Positions 23,484 to 31,512 of a DNA stretch of 32,665 nt are shown here, piece by piece. How positions within the stretch are numbered: position 1 is the stretch's first letter; every line of letters begins with the position of its first letter. The notes under the pieces were generated by a model that was not told the origin of the DNA, did no database searches, and saw only the letters and a list, made by a program, of their open reading frames with translations. The stretch lies in assembly GCA_018673475.1 (NCBI GenBank), contig JABHCN010000064.1, positions 1 to 32,665 of the forward strand. Direction: 5' to 3'. The position numbers and the translations under genes are program-made. The stretch comes from Actinomycetota bacterium (GTDB lineage Bacteria; Actinomycetota; Acidimicrobiia; Acidimicrobiales; MedAcidi-G1).

Positions 23484-23959
23484 GACGTGAACCGGTCAGC
23501 CAGACGCCTCGAGACGGGGTCTGGGACCATTGTGGAGACGTCGCCGCCCAGGCGCGCCACCTCTCGGATGAGCCGCGATGCCAGGAACGAGCGTCGGGAC
23601 GCCGTGGGCAGAAAGATCGTCTCGACCCCGGAGATCGCCGAGTTCATCTGGGCCATCTGGAGTTCGCTCTCGAAGTCGGAGACCGCCCGCAGGCCCTTGA
23701 TGATGAAGTCGGCACCGAGCTCTCGGGCCAGATCGACCACGAGGCCATCGAAAGAGGTGGTCGAGACGTTGGGCAGGTGGTCGAAGCAGTCGTCGAGCAG
23801 GCCCATGCGCTCGTCGAGGTCGAACAGGCCATCGCCCTTGGACGGGTTTATCAGGGCGGCCACGACCACCTCGTCGAACAGGCGTGCCGAGGTCTCGACC
23901 ATCTCGACATGGCCATTGTGGACAGGGTCGAAGGATCCGGGATATAGGACTCGGGTCAC
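23480..23959 (-). CDS. coaD: phosphopantetheine adenylyltransferase
   Basis: CoaD makes dephospho-CoA from 4'-phosphopantetheine and ATP. The 159-residue protein begins VTRVLYPGSFDPVHNGHVEM with the HxGH nucleotidyltransferase motif, then INPSKGDGLFDLDERMGLL, GADFIIKGLRAVSDFESELQ and ETIFLPTASRRSFLASRLIREVA. The GTG start overlaps the rsmD stop as GTGA. The stop overlaps the next ATG, so three genes are coupled. A longer in-frame reading inside rsmD is rejected. Confidence 0.97.
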   Translation of the reverse strand: MTRVLYPGSFDPVHNGHVEMVETSARLFDEVVVAALINPSKGDGLFDLDERMGLLDDCFDHLPNVSTTSFDGLVVDLARELGADFIIKGLRAVSDFESELQMAQMNSAISGVETIFLPTASRRSFLASRLIREVARLGGDVSTMVPDPVSRRLADRFTS

Positions 23960-24531
23960 TTGTGGTGGCTCCCAGTCGGGTCGGTTGGTTGGTTGGCTTC
24001 GGGGGCTGGCCTCATCAGCATCACCACGGTACTCCCGTGGCGACGGGTGGACTCGACATTCCACCCTGGGCCGGGATCAAGTTCGTGGTTCGACTCGACG
24101 ACCACCACCGACCCCGGTGCACCGCCCGCCACCGAGTCGAGGAGATCAGGCCAGGAGTCGAAGCCGTACGGCGGATCAAGGAGCACGAGGTCCCACTCGG
24201 TGCGGTTTGCCCGGACCCATGATGTGCCGTCGGCAACGACGACCTCGGCCCGGTCGTCCATGCCGCAGGTTGCCACGTTCTGGCGAACAAGATCGGCACC
24301 GGACCTTGAGTTCTCGACGAACACCGCCCGTTCGGCTCCACGCGACAGCGCCTCGATTCCGAGGGCCCCGGTTCCGGCGAACAGGTCGAGCACCACGGCT
24401 CCGTCGATTGCACCGAGGCTGTAGAGGGCGTTGAACATGGACTCCCTGACCCTGTCGCTGGTCGGTCGCAGCCCCGGGCCGGTGGGACCGGCCAGGCGGC
24501 GACCTCCGGCGGTTCCCGCTACAACCCTCAT
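23956..24531 (-). CDS. rsmD: 16S rRNA (guanine-N2)-methyltransferase RsmD
   Basis: RsmD methylates G966 of 16S rRNA. The 191-residue protein has MRVVAGTAGGRRLAGPTG, LRPTSDRVRESMFNAL, the SAM motif LDLFAGTGALGIEALSRGA and the catalytic DPPYGF. The ATG at 24531 follows GAGGGT. CATACT about 23 nt upstream of the start could be its -10. The gene heads the minus-strand unit down to the Fpg-like gene. Confidence 0.95.
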   Translation of the reverse strand: MRVVAGTAGGRRLAGPTGPGLRPTSDRVRESMFNALYSLGAIDGAVVLDLFAGTGALGIEALSRGAERAVFVENSRSGADLVRQNVATCGMDDRAEVVVADGTSWVRANRTEWDLVLLDPPYGFDSWPDLLDSVAGGAPGSVVVVESNHELDPGPGWNVESTRRHGSTVVMLMRPAPEANQPTDPTGSHHK

Positions 24532-24597
24532 TGGCTACGCACCCTCATCGGCTCAGTATGGTGCCCGCTTCGTCGTGGGCGGTGGCGGCGGGGCCGC

Positions 24598-24603
24598 TAC
24601 GGT
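24598..24603 (+). promoter_or_regulatory. candidate -10 box, leaderless arrangement, for the zinc-ribbon gene
   Basis: TACGGT lies seven bases before the GTG at 24611, with no Shine-Dalgarno. This repeats the arrangement seen upstream of yraN, smc and others. Confidence 0.4.
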
Positions 24604-24610
24604 CCAACCC

Positions 24611-24775
24611 GTGAGAGCACCTGCCACCATTGTCTGTGTCGACTGCGGCGGAACATGCCATCTGCTCGGCCATCCTGACCACGATCTGGAGCCGGGTGAC
24701 TCCGTCGCCTACAGATGTGAGCTCTGCATGGACCGCTGGGACATCGTCATGGCCGACGACGAGCCCGACCTGTAG
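24611..24775 (+). CDS. small zinc-ribbon protein, 54 aa, function unknown
   Basis: A 54-residue product starting MRAPATIVCVDCGGTCHLLG and ending YRCELCMDRWDIVMADDEPD. Two CxxC pairs 26 residues apart suggest one zinc ribbon. The rest is acidic. It is read against the flow, between rsmD and recG, with its own TACGGT box, and ends 20 nt from the convergent recG stop. I do not recognise a named family. A longer in-frame reading from 24431 runs through the rsmD start and is unlikely. Confidence 0.7.
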   Translation: MRAPATIVCVDCGGTCHLLGHPDHDLEPGDSVAYRCELCMDRWDIVMADDEPDL

Positions 24776-24795
24776 CGACCGCGTACCCACAGGGT

Positions 24796-26925
24796 TCAGG
24801 ACTTGAGAAGAAAGTCCGACTCGGCCTCCCCCAGAAGCAACGCCACCTCGTCTGCCAGGTCGGGATGGCGGGCCATGCCGCCTCCGTCGCCCACGAGTCC
24901 CACCGCCACCTCACGGGCGACCTCGACCCACTCCCGGTCGCGCCGCAACGAGGCCAGCCGCAGGTCGTTGCGGCCCTTTTGCCTTTCACCCATGATCGTT
25001 CCCTCCCCACGCAGGTCCAGGTCGACCTCGGCCAGTTCAAAGCCGTCGGTGCTGCGGACCAGCGCCCTCAGCCGCTCCTCGGAAACTGGTGTCGGCGCCT
25101 CGCCGACGAGGATGCAGCTGCTGGCCACCACCCCGCGACCCACCCTTCCCCGAAGCTGGTGCAACTGTGCAATTCCGAAGCGGGCTGCATCGAGTACCAC
25201 CATGATGGTGGCGTTCGGTACGTCCACGCCGACCTCGATGACCGTGGTGGCGACCATCACGTCGAGGTCGCCAGCACGGAACCGGCTCATCGCCTCCTCT
25301 CGGTCGGCCTGACCGACACGCCCGTGGAGCAGCCCCAACCGCAGGTCGGCCAGCGGCCCGGCGGACAGTTCTGCAAGGGTCTCCTCGGCCGATCGGACCT
25401 CGAGGTTCTCGGACTCCTCGATCAGGGGGCACACCACGTAGGCCTGTCGCCCGGCAGCGACCTCGGACCTGACGGCCTGCCAGACGTCCTCGCCGGCATC
25501 TTCGACCCACGAGGTGACGATCGGTGTCCGCCCGGGTGGCATCTCGTCCAGCACCGACACGTCGAGGTCGCCGTAGACGGTCATGGCTGCCGTCCTGGGA
25601 ATGGGCGTGGCGGTCATGACGAGGACGTCGGGAACGGTTGCGTCGGTGTTCTTCTCGCGGAGTGCCGCACGTTGTTCGACGCCGAACCTGTGCTGTTCGT
25701 CGATCACGACGACGCCGAGGGAGTTGAACTCGACACCCTCCTGGATCAGCGCATGCGTGCCTATGAGGATGTCCACGCTGCCTGCTGCCAGTTCTGCGGT
25801 GATGCGTCTGCGCTCCGGGGCCGGTGTTCGACCGGTGAGCAGGTCCACCCTGAGGGGTCGGGTCCCCAGCAGGGTCGACAGGTCGGGGACAGTGAGGTCT
25901 CCGAGCAGTTCGGCCACGCCCAGGTGGTGCTGCTCGGCCAACACCCCGGTGGGGGCCATCAGTGCCCCCTGGTGGCCACCCTGCACCGCAGCCAGCATTG
26001 CGGTGACGGCCACGACGGTCTTGCCTGAGCCGACGTCTCCCTGCAGGAGCCTGTGCATGGGGTGTGGCTCGGCCAGGTCGGAGCCGATCTCGTCGATTGT
26101 CCGGATCTGGGCTCCGGTCAGGGGAAATCCGAGGGCACCGTGGAACGCTCCGACCAGATCGCCTTCGACGCTGTGGGCGATCCCCCTCGTTGTTCGTTCC
26201 AGCTCGACCTTTCGTTGGACCAGCTCAAGTTGGATGCGGAGCAGTTCATCAAACACCAGGCGCCGCCTGGCCTCGGACACCTCCTTCATGGAGCCCGGCC
26301 TGTGGATGCCGCTGAAGGCGGCTGAGCGGCCAACCAGGCGGTACGTGTCACGAATCCAGGCCGGCACCGGATCGGCGAACCCACGGCCCCCGGTCACCCT
26401 CCGGAGGGCCTCGGCTGCCATGGAGTCGAACTGCCGGGTATGGAGGCCCGCCGCCTCGGACTGCGGGTAGACGGCGACGATCCTGCCCGTCTGGTCACCC
26501 ACCAGGTCGACCAGCGGGTTCGTCATCTGGTTGCGACCCTGGTACTGATCGACCTTGCCGAACACCACCGCCTCGGTCCCGACCGACAACTGTCGTTCCC
26601 TCCACGGCTGGTTGAAGAAGGTCAGGCCCAGCGAACCGGTCTCGTCCTCGACCCTGACCTCGACGAGCGTCCGGCGGTTCCTGGTGCGGCGCGCCGCCAC
26701 GGAGGTGACCCGAACGAGGACCATCCCCTCGTCTCCCACCGGGAGGGCCGAGATGGTGGCCTCGCGGCTCCTGTCCAGATACCGGCGCGGGTAGTAGCAG
26801 AGCATGTCCAGCACGGTGTGAACGTCGACCTTCGCCAGGGCCGCCGCCCTCTCTTCGCCCACACCGTTCAGGTCCGTGACGGGCCGGTCGTCCAGTTCTC
26901 TGAGGGTTACGCCGTTGCCGGCCAC
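24796..26925 (-). CDS. recG: ATP-dependent DNA helicase RecG
   Basis: RecG regresses stalled forks and moves branched DNA. The 709-residue protein has an N-terminal wedge/OB region (about 1-160: VTDLNGVGEERAAAL, LCYYPRRYLDRS), a helicase domain with LLQGDVGSGKTVVAVTAML, GALMAPTGVLAEQH, ILIGTHALIQEGVEF, VVIDEQHRFGVEQR and MTATPIPRTAAMTVYGDL, and the C-terminal part with LHGRVGQADREEAMSRF, VIEVGVDVPNA and LHQLRGRVGRG. The start is GTG 12 nt after the fakA-like stop. A GGGGG-rich stretch upstream may serve as ribosome site. Confidence 0.97.
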   Translation of the reverse strand: MAGNGVTLRELDDRPVTDLNGVGEERAAALAKVDVHTVLDMLCYYPRRYLDRSREATISALPVGDEGMVLVRVTSVAARRTRNRRTLVEVRVEDETGSLGLTFFNQPWRERQLSVGTEAVVFGKVDQYQGRNQMTNPLVDLVGDQTGRIVAVYPQSEAAGLHTRQFDSMAAEALRRVTGGRGFADPVPAWIRDTYRLVGRSAAFSGIHRPGSMKEVSEARRRLVFDELLRIQLELVQRKVELERTTRGIAHSVEGDLVGAFHGALGFPLTGAQIRTIDEIGSDLAEPHPMHRLLQGDVGSGKTVVAVTAMLAAVQGGHQGALMAPTGVLAEQHHLGVAELLGDLTVPDLSTLLGTRPLRVDLLTGRTPAPERRRITAELAAGSVDILIGTHALIQEGVEFNSLGVVVIDEQHRFGVEQRAALREKNTDATVPDVLVMTATPIPRTAAMTVYGDLDVSVLDEMPPGRTPIVTSWVEDAGEDVWQAVRSEVAAGRQAYVVCPLIEESENLEVRSAEETLAELSAGPLADLRLGLLHGRVGQADREEAMSRFRAGDLDVMVATTVIEVGVDVPNATIMVVLDAARFGIAQLHQLRGRVGRGVVASSCILVGEAPTPVSEERLRALVRSTDGFELAEVDLDLRGEGTIMGERQKGRNDLRLASLRRDREWVEVAREVAVGLVGDGGGMARHPDLADEVALLLGEAESDFLLKS

Positions 26926-26937
26926 GCCTGCTGCCCC

Positions 26938-28578
26938 CTACTCGATTCCCAGGTAGTAGGGGTAGAGAGGTTGCCCGCCTACATGGGTCTCGACCTCGAG
27001 GTCGGGGTGTTCGGCCTCGAGCCAGGAGACGATGGCGGCCGTCGTTGCCTCGTCGGCGTCGGCGCCCTCGATGAGGGTGACCAATTCATGCTCGTCGGTC
27101 ACCACGGTGTCAAAGAGCCCGGTCGTGGCGGTGAAGAGAGAGTCTGCAATGACCCTGACCTTTCCGCCGGAGAGGCCCAGGTGGTCTCCCTCGCTGATGA
27201 CCCCCGCTTCGCTGCCCGCATCGCGTACAGCCACGGTGACCTCACCGGCCACCACCGCTGATGCTGCTGCCGCCATTGCGGTGGCATTGCCGTCTGCGGT
27301 GCCACACGGGTCGTACTCGAGCAGCGATGCGAAGCCCTCTGTGACCCCCCGGGTCGGCACGACCCTCACATTCTTGGTGGTCTGGCTGTTGACCTGTTCG
27401 GCTACGGGGATGATGTTGCCGTTGTTGGGAAGTATCACGACCTCGTCGGCCGGCACGGCCTCGACCGCCTCAAGCAGGTCGGTGGTGGACGGGTTCATGG
27501 ACTGGCCGCCGAGAACCACCCTGCGCACCCCGAGGGACCTGAAGATCTGACGGAGCCCATCGCCGTTTGCCACGGCAACGACGGCACAGTCGACAGGATC
27601 GGTCGGGCCGTCGTCCTCGATGTGCTTGCGGACCCATGTCTGCTCCTCGACCTCCTCGTAGAGGTCGGTGACCCGTATCCGGTGGGGCCGTCCAACCGCG
27701 ATTCCAGCCTCTATGGCGGCACCGATGTCGTCGGTGTGCACGTGGCAGTTCCAGATTCCGTCGCCACCCACCACCACGATCGAGTCGCCGAGGGAGTCCC
27801 ATGCCTCCTTGAAGCCCGGGACGTCGTCGTCGGCGGCGTCGAGGAAGTACATGACCTCGTAACGGGTGCCGTCCTGTCCGGAAGGGTGTGAATCGCCCAC
27901 CGACCCGGACACCGGGCCTGAGACCTCGGGCGGTTCGGGGAGTGCCCGGCCGTCGACCGCTGTCAACAATGCATCGAGCAGAAGTAGGAAACCGCTGCCA
28001 CCCGCATCGACCACACCGGCCTCGGCCAGCACGGGAAGGAGTTCGGGGGTCCGCTCGAGAGCATCGCCACCGGCGGTGCGTGCCGCCTCGGCGACGGCGA
28101 GGAGATCTCTGCCCTCGTCGGCTGAGCTGAGCGCTGCCGCGGACGACTCACGGACCACGGTGAGAATGGTGCCCTCGACGGGCCGCATCACCGCTGCGTA
28201 TGCGGCGGTCGAGGCACTGGCCATGCCGTCGGCCAGCATGCGGCCGTCGACCACACCGTCGCTGCTGCCGGTACCGGACATGACCTCCATCAGGCCACGG
28301 AGGATCTGGGAGAGGATGACGCCGGAGTTGCCACGGGCACCCATGAGGGATCCGTGCGAGATGGCGCCGGTGACAGCGACCATGTCCGAACCGTCTTCGA
28401 GTGCATCCAACCCGGACACCACCGACTCGACGGTCATGTACATGTTGGTGCCGGTGTCGCCGTCGGGGACCGGATAGACGTTCAGAAGGTTCAGGACCTC
28501 GCGGTGGCTGGAGAGCGCCTCGGAGAAGCCCTGCATCACCGATCGCAGGGCACCGGCATCAAGAGAGGTGAGCGTCAC
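26938..28578 (-). CDS. DAK2-domain protein, YloV/FakA-like
   Basis: A 546-residue protein with an N-terminal DhaL/DAK2 domain: MQGFSEALSSHREVLNLLNV, PVPDGDTGTNMYMTVESVV (Asp cluster for Mg-ATP) and LMGARGNSGVILSQILRG. The long C-terminal domain has NCHVHTDDIGAAIEAGI, VLGGQSMNPSTTDLLEAV and VVILPNNGNIIPVAEQV. This is the FakA/YloV architecture; FakA phosphorylates fatty acids bound to FakB (DegV family). No FakB is in this window, so fatty acid kinase activity is inference. Location next to recG and rpmB is the common place for this gene. The GTG start has no Shine-Dalgarno; TACGCT lies eight bases before it. Confidence 0.9.
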   Translation of the reverse strand: MTLTSLDAGALRSVMQGFSEALSSHREVLNLLNVYPVPDGDTGTNMYMTVESVVSGLDALEDGSDMVAVTGAISHGSLMGARGNSGVILSQILRGLMEVMSGTGSSDGVVDGRMLADGMASASTAAYAAVMRPVEGTILTVVRESSAAALSSADEGRDLLAVAEAARTAGGDALERTPELLPVLAEAGVVDAGGSGFLLLLDALLTAVDGRALPEPPEVSGPVSGSVGDSHPSGQDGTRYEVMYFLDAADDDVPGFKEAWDSLGDSIVVVGGDGIWNCHVHTDDIGAAIEAGIAVGRPHRIRVTDLYEEVEEQTWVRKHIEDDGPTDPVDCAVVAVANGDGLRQIFRSLGVRRVVLGGQSMNPSTTDLLEAVEAVPADEVVILPNNGNIIPVAEQVNSQTTKNVRVVPTRGVTEGFASLLEYDPCGTADGNATAMAAAASAVVAGEVTVAVRDAGSEAGVISEGDHLGLSGGKVRVIADSLFTATTGLFDTVVTDEHELVTLIEGADADEATTAAIVSWLEAEHPDLEVETHVGGQPLYPYYLGIE

Positions 28579-28586
28579 GGTCCGCG

Positions 28587-28592
28587 AGCGTA
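28587..28592 (-). promoter_or_regulatory. candidate -10 box for the fakA-like gene
   Basis: TACGCT on the minus strand lies eight bases before the GTG, without a Shine-Dalgarno. It lies in the 170-nt divergent region shared with rpmB. Confidence 0.35.
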
Positions 28593-28644
28593 ACCACCGG
28601 CGCGGTGGAGGTAGTCCAACCCTGACGCCCACCATGGCCAAGGG

Positions 28645-28674
28645 TTGGAGACACGGGGTGCCCGGCCGTACGCT
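28645..28674 (+). promoter_or_regulatory. candidate rpmB promoter
   Basis: TTGGAG (28645-28650) and TACGCT (28669-28674) are spaced 18 bp and would give a leader of about 68 nt before the rpmB ATG. It is one of the few places in the window where both hexamers are reasonable. Confidence 0.45.
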
Positions 28675-28748
28675 TTCACGGTTCGATAACCGGTCCAGTC
28701 GGCCAACCAGAGAGCTGACTGTCCATACAACAAAGACCAAGGTGTGTG

Positions 28749-28961
28749 ATGGCGTCCATCTGTGAGATATGTGGCAAGAAGCCCTGGTTCGGCAAGTCCC
28801 TGAGCCACTCCCATCGGCGGACCAACCGTCGCTGGAACCCCAACATCCAACGCGTGCGTGCCGTGGTCGGCAAGACCACCAGGCGCATCGACGTCTGTAC
28901 CGGCTGCATCAAGGCCGGCAAGGTCACCAAGGCCGTGCACAAGTCGGCCAACCGGGCCTGA
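28749..28961 (+). CDS. rpmB: 50S ribosomal protein L28, zinc-binding form
   Basis: A 70-residue L28: [20 protein letters not shown], then [17 protein letters not shown] and [18 protein letters not shown] and CTGC form the zinc site of the C+ form. ATG 28749 is preceded by AAGG at seven bases. A GTG one codon earlier is possible. It is divergent from the fakA-like gene, the common rpmB-recG locus arrangement. Confidence 0.97.
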   Translation: MASICEICGKKPWFGKSLSHSHRRTNRRWNPNIQRVRAVVGKTTRRIDVCTGCIKAGKVTKAVHKSANRA

Positions 28962-28996
28962 TCCCTCCCGGCACCAGGCAGAGAGCAGGAAACTCC

Positions 28997-29221
28997 GTGC
29001 AGGGTGTTGTCAAGTCCTACGACCCGGGCACCGGCGACGGCATCCTTGTCCGCGAGTCGGACCTGGCCGAGTTCGATCTGGCAGACAATGCCATTGAGGG
29101 ATCCATCTTCCGAATGCTCCGCCAGGGCCAGCGGGTCGTGTTCGACCTCGATGGTGACGGCCGCGCCACCGGCCTGTGCCTCGGCTCCGAGGTCGACATG
29201 GGAACCCCCGACCTGACCTGA
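28997..29221 (+). CDS. small cold-shock-like (OB-fold) protein conserved in actinobacteria
   Basis: A 74-residue product starting MQGVVKSYDPGTGDGILVRE, followed by FDLADNAIEGSIFRMLRQGQ and VVFDLDGDGRA. The start resembles a cold-shock domain (G-x-VK-x-Y-D-x-x-x-G-x-G), but the aromatic RNP motifs are missing: GDGILV stands where KGFGFI is expected, so nucleic-acid binding is uncertain. GTG is preceded by AGGA at a good distance. It lies 35 nt after rpmB and is followed by an intrinsic terminator, so the two genes form one short unit. Confidence 0.8.
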   Translation: MQGVVKSYDPGTGDGILVRESDLAEFDLADNAIEGSIFRMLRQGQRVVFDLDGDGRATGLCLGSEVDMGTPDLT

Positions 29222-29266
29222 GCACACGGGGCCCGACCCGAGCGTCGACCCCGGGCCATTGACAGG

Positions 29267-29292
29267 AGTCACACCTGATCGTGTGGCTTTTT
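29267..29292 (+). terminator. intrinsic terminator after the rpmB unit
   Basis: AGTCACAC (29267-29274) pairs with GTGTGGCT (29281-29288), with one G-U pair, around the loop CTGATC. Five T follow (29288-29292). It sits 45 nt past the cold-shock-like stop and ends about 30 nt before pckG, which isolates pckG from the upstream unit. It is the clearest rho-independent terminator in the window. Confidence 0.85.
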
Positions 29293-29307
29293 CACCTCCG
29301 CCGCCAT

Positions 29308-29313
29308 AACAAT
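29308..29313 (+). promoter_or_regulatory. candidate -10 box, leaderless arrangement, for pckG
   Basis: AACAAT within CATAACAAT lies eight bases before the pckG ATG, after the terminator. No strong Shine-Dalgarno is present. A TTGACA at 29259 is too far for this box and overlaps the terminator region. Confidence 0.35.
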
Positions 29314-29321
29314 GGGATTGC

Positions 29322-31112
29322 ATGGCACCAACCGGCAACCAGCAGTTGATCGACTGGGTCTCCCACTGGCAGGAGATCCTCACTCCCGACCAGATCCACT
29401 GGTGCGACGGCTCCGAGGCCGAGTACGACAGGTTGGCTGGCGAACTTGTCGAGGCAGGCACCTTCGAGCGCCTCAACGACGACCTCAGGCAGAACAGCTA
29501 CCTGGCCCTGTCCGACCCGGCCGACGTGGCAAGGGTCGAGGACCGCACCTACATCTCCACCACCAACCCCGGAGACGCCGGCCCAACCAACAACTGGCGC
29601 GACCCCGACGAGTTGAAGGCCGAGATGCTCGGGCTGTACCGGGGGGCGATGAAGGGCCGGACCATGTACGTGGTCCCGTTCAGCATGGGGCCGCTGGGTT
29701 CGCCCATCGCCCACATAGGCGTTCAACTGACCGACTCGCCCTACGTGGTGGTGAACATGCGGATCATGACCCGCATGGGCCAGGCGGTCCTCGACGTCCT
29801 CGGCGACGACCCGTTCGTTCCCTGCATTCACTCGGTCGGCCACCCCCTGGTCGACGGAGCCCAGGATGTCCCCTGGCCCTGTGATGCCGACAACAAGTAC
29901 ATTTCCCACTTCCCCGAAACCAGGGAGATCTGGTCCTACGGCTCGGGCTACGGCGGCAACGCCCTACTCGGGAAGAAGTGCTTCGCCCTGCGCATCGCCT
30001 CCACCATGGCCCGCAACGACGGCTGGCTGGCCGAACACATGCTCATCCTCGGAATCACGCCTCCCGGCGGCGAGAAGCGCTACATAGCCGCCGCCTTCCC
30101 GTCGGCCTGCGGCAAGACCAACATGGCCATGCTCGTACCGACCCTCCCGGGCTGGACCGTCGAGACCGTCGGCGACGACATCGCATGGATGAAGTTCGGA
30201 GACGACGGTCGCCTCTACGCCATCAACCCCGAAGCCGGGTTCTTCGGCGTTGCCCCCGGCACCTCGTTTGAGACCAACGCCAACGCCATGCGGACCCTGT
30301 GGGGCAACTGCATCTACACGAACGTGGCTGCCACGCCTGATGGTGACGTCTGGTGGGAGCGCATGACCGATGATCCCCCATCTGAGCTGACCGACTGGCG
30401 GGGTGAGCACTGGACCCCCGACAGCGACACACCGGCCGCCCATCCCAACGCCAGGTTCACGGCACCCGCGTCACAGTGCCCATCGATCGCCCCCGAGTGG
30501 GAGGACCCCGCAGGGGTTCCGATATCGGCGATCCTGTTCGGTGGCCGCAGGGCCACCAACGTGCCGCTCGTAACAGAGGCGCACAGCTGGGAACACGGGG
30601 TCTTCCTCGGTTCAATCATGAGCTCCGAGAAAACCGCTGCAGCCGCCGGAACCGTGGGCGAGGTTCGCTTCGACCCGTTCGCCATGCTTCCCTTCATCGG
30701 CTACAACGTCGGCGACTACTTCGCCCACTGGCTGGAGATGGGAGCCGGTGCCGACCCGGAGAAGCTTCCCCGCATGTACTGGGTGAACTGGTTCCGCAAG
30801 GACATCGACGGAGACTTCATGTGGCCCGGCTTCGGCGAGAACTCCAGGATCCTGAAATGGGTGATGGAGAGGCTCGACGGAACCGCAGAAGCCGAACCGA
30901 ACGCCATCGGCCTCGTACCCGGCCTCGACTCCATTGACCGCGACGGCCTGAACCTGACCGACGACGACATGGCCGCCCTGTTGGCCGTCGACGAGAATGC
31001 ATGGCAGCACGAGGCCGACCTGATCGAGCAGCACTACACCCGCGCCGGCGAAAGGCTCCCCGAGGAGTTGCAGAACCAGTTGGCCGACCTCCGCAGGCGG
31101 CTCTCGACCTGA
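29322..31112 (+). CDS. pckG: phosphoenolpyruvate carboxykinase (GTP)
   Basis: GTP-dependent PEPCK converts oxaloacetate to PEP plus CO2 in gluconeogenesis. The 596-residue product is full length. It shows [51 protein letters not shown], the P-loop with reactive Cys263 in FPSACGKTN (259-267), [32 protein letters not shown] (in parts), [12 protein letters not shown] and [17 protein letters not shown]. Residues match the GTP class, not the ATP class. It is transcribed alone and is convergent with a membrane protein gene seven bases away. Confidence 0.98.
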   Translation: MAPTGNQQLIDWVSHWQEILTPDQIHWCDGSEAEYDRLAGELVEAGTFERLNDDLRQNSYLALSDPADVARVEDRTYISTTNPGDAGPTNNWRDPDELKAEMLGLYRGAMKGRTMYVVPFSMGPLGSPIAHIGVQLTDSPYVVVNMRIMTRMGQAVLDVLGDDPFVPCIHSVGHPLVDGAQDVPWPCDADNKYISHFPETREIWSYGSGYGGNALLGKKCFALRIASTMARNDGWLAEHMLILGITPPGGEKRYIAAAFPSACGKTNMAMLVPTLPGWTVETVGDDIAWMKFGDDGRLYAINPEAGFFGVAPGTSFETNANAMRTLWGNCIYTNVAATPDGDVWWERMTDDPPSELTDWRGEHWTPDSDTPAAHPNARFTAPASQCPSIAPEWEDPAGVPISAILFGGRRATNVPLVTEAHSWEHGVFLGSIMSSEKTAAAAGTVGEVRFDPFAMLPFIGYNVGDYFAHWLEMGAGADPEKLPRMYWVNWFRKDIDGDFMWPGFGENSRILKWVMERLDGTAEAEPNAIGLVPGLDSIDRDGLNLTDDDMAALLAVDENAWQHEADLIEQHYTRAGERLPEELQNQLADLRRRLST

Positions 31113-31123
31113 GTGGCGCTCAG
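31109..31123. other. small palindrome spanning two convergent stop codons
   Basis: CTGAG-TGGCG-CTCAG contains the TGA of pckG on the plus strand and the TGA of the membrane protein on the minus strand, with a 5-bp stem and 5-nt loop. It may act as a weak two-way terminator, but no T-tract follows on either strand. Confidence 0.3.
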
Positions 31124-31512
31124 CCGGCCCCGACGAGCATTGCCCTGATTCCCAGCCCCATCAGGAACAGGCCTGCGAAGCCGTAGAGCAGGTGGCGGTG
31201 GGCCCGCATGCTCTGGCGGTAGCTGTACACGATTCCCACGGTGATGAACGCCACGAACCCGTAGAACAGGTGGAACTGCGGCGGGTCGATTCCCTGGCCC
31301 GCCACCAGGCCAACCCCGATCGTGACCTGACCCACGATCGACAACTGCACCAGGGCCACGAACCACCACAGCGCCCGGCCGCGCAGGACAACGACACGGT
31401 GGGCTGCGAGCGCCCAGGCGCCGGCCATGCCGTTGCCGATCACCATCATCCACGCCATTCCCTCGTGGATGCCGCGCAGGCTGGCGAGGGTCAACACGAC
31501 CGGGTAGGTCAT
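31120..31512 (-). CDS. four-TM membrane protein with conserved-looking His, function unknown
   Basis: A 130-residue protein with four hydrophobic segments (about 18-37, 48-71, 80-98, 107-127). Histidines lie at or near segment ends: H16 (GIHEG), H38 (AAHR), H81 (FHLFYGF), H105 and H107 (AHRHLLYGF). The pattern could bind heme or a metal, but I see no named family. ATG overlaps the preceding racemase stop by one base (TGATG), so it is cotranscribed and coupled with it. Confidence 0.75.
   Translation of the reverse strand: MTYPVVLTLASLRGIHEGMAWMMVIGNGMAGAWALAAHRVVVLRGRALWWFVALVQLSIVGQVTIGVGLVAGQGIDPPQFHLFYGFVAFITVGIVYSYRQSMRAHRHLLYGFAGLFLMGLGIRAMLVGAG

Noticed and set aside
29259-29264. Perfect TTGACA as -35 of pckG
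   Set aside because: The 17-18 bp position has no -10 match and falls in the terminator stem; probably chance.
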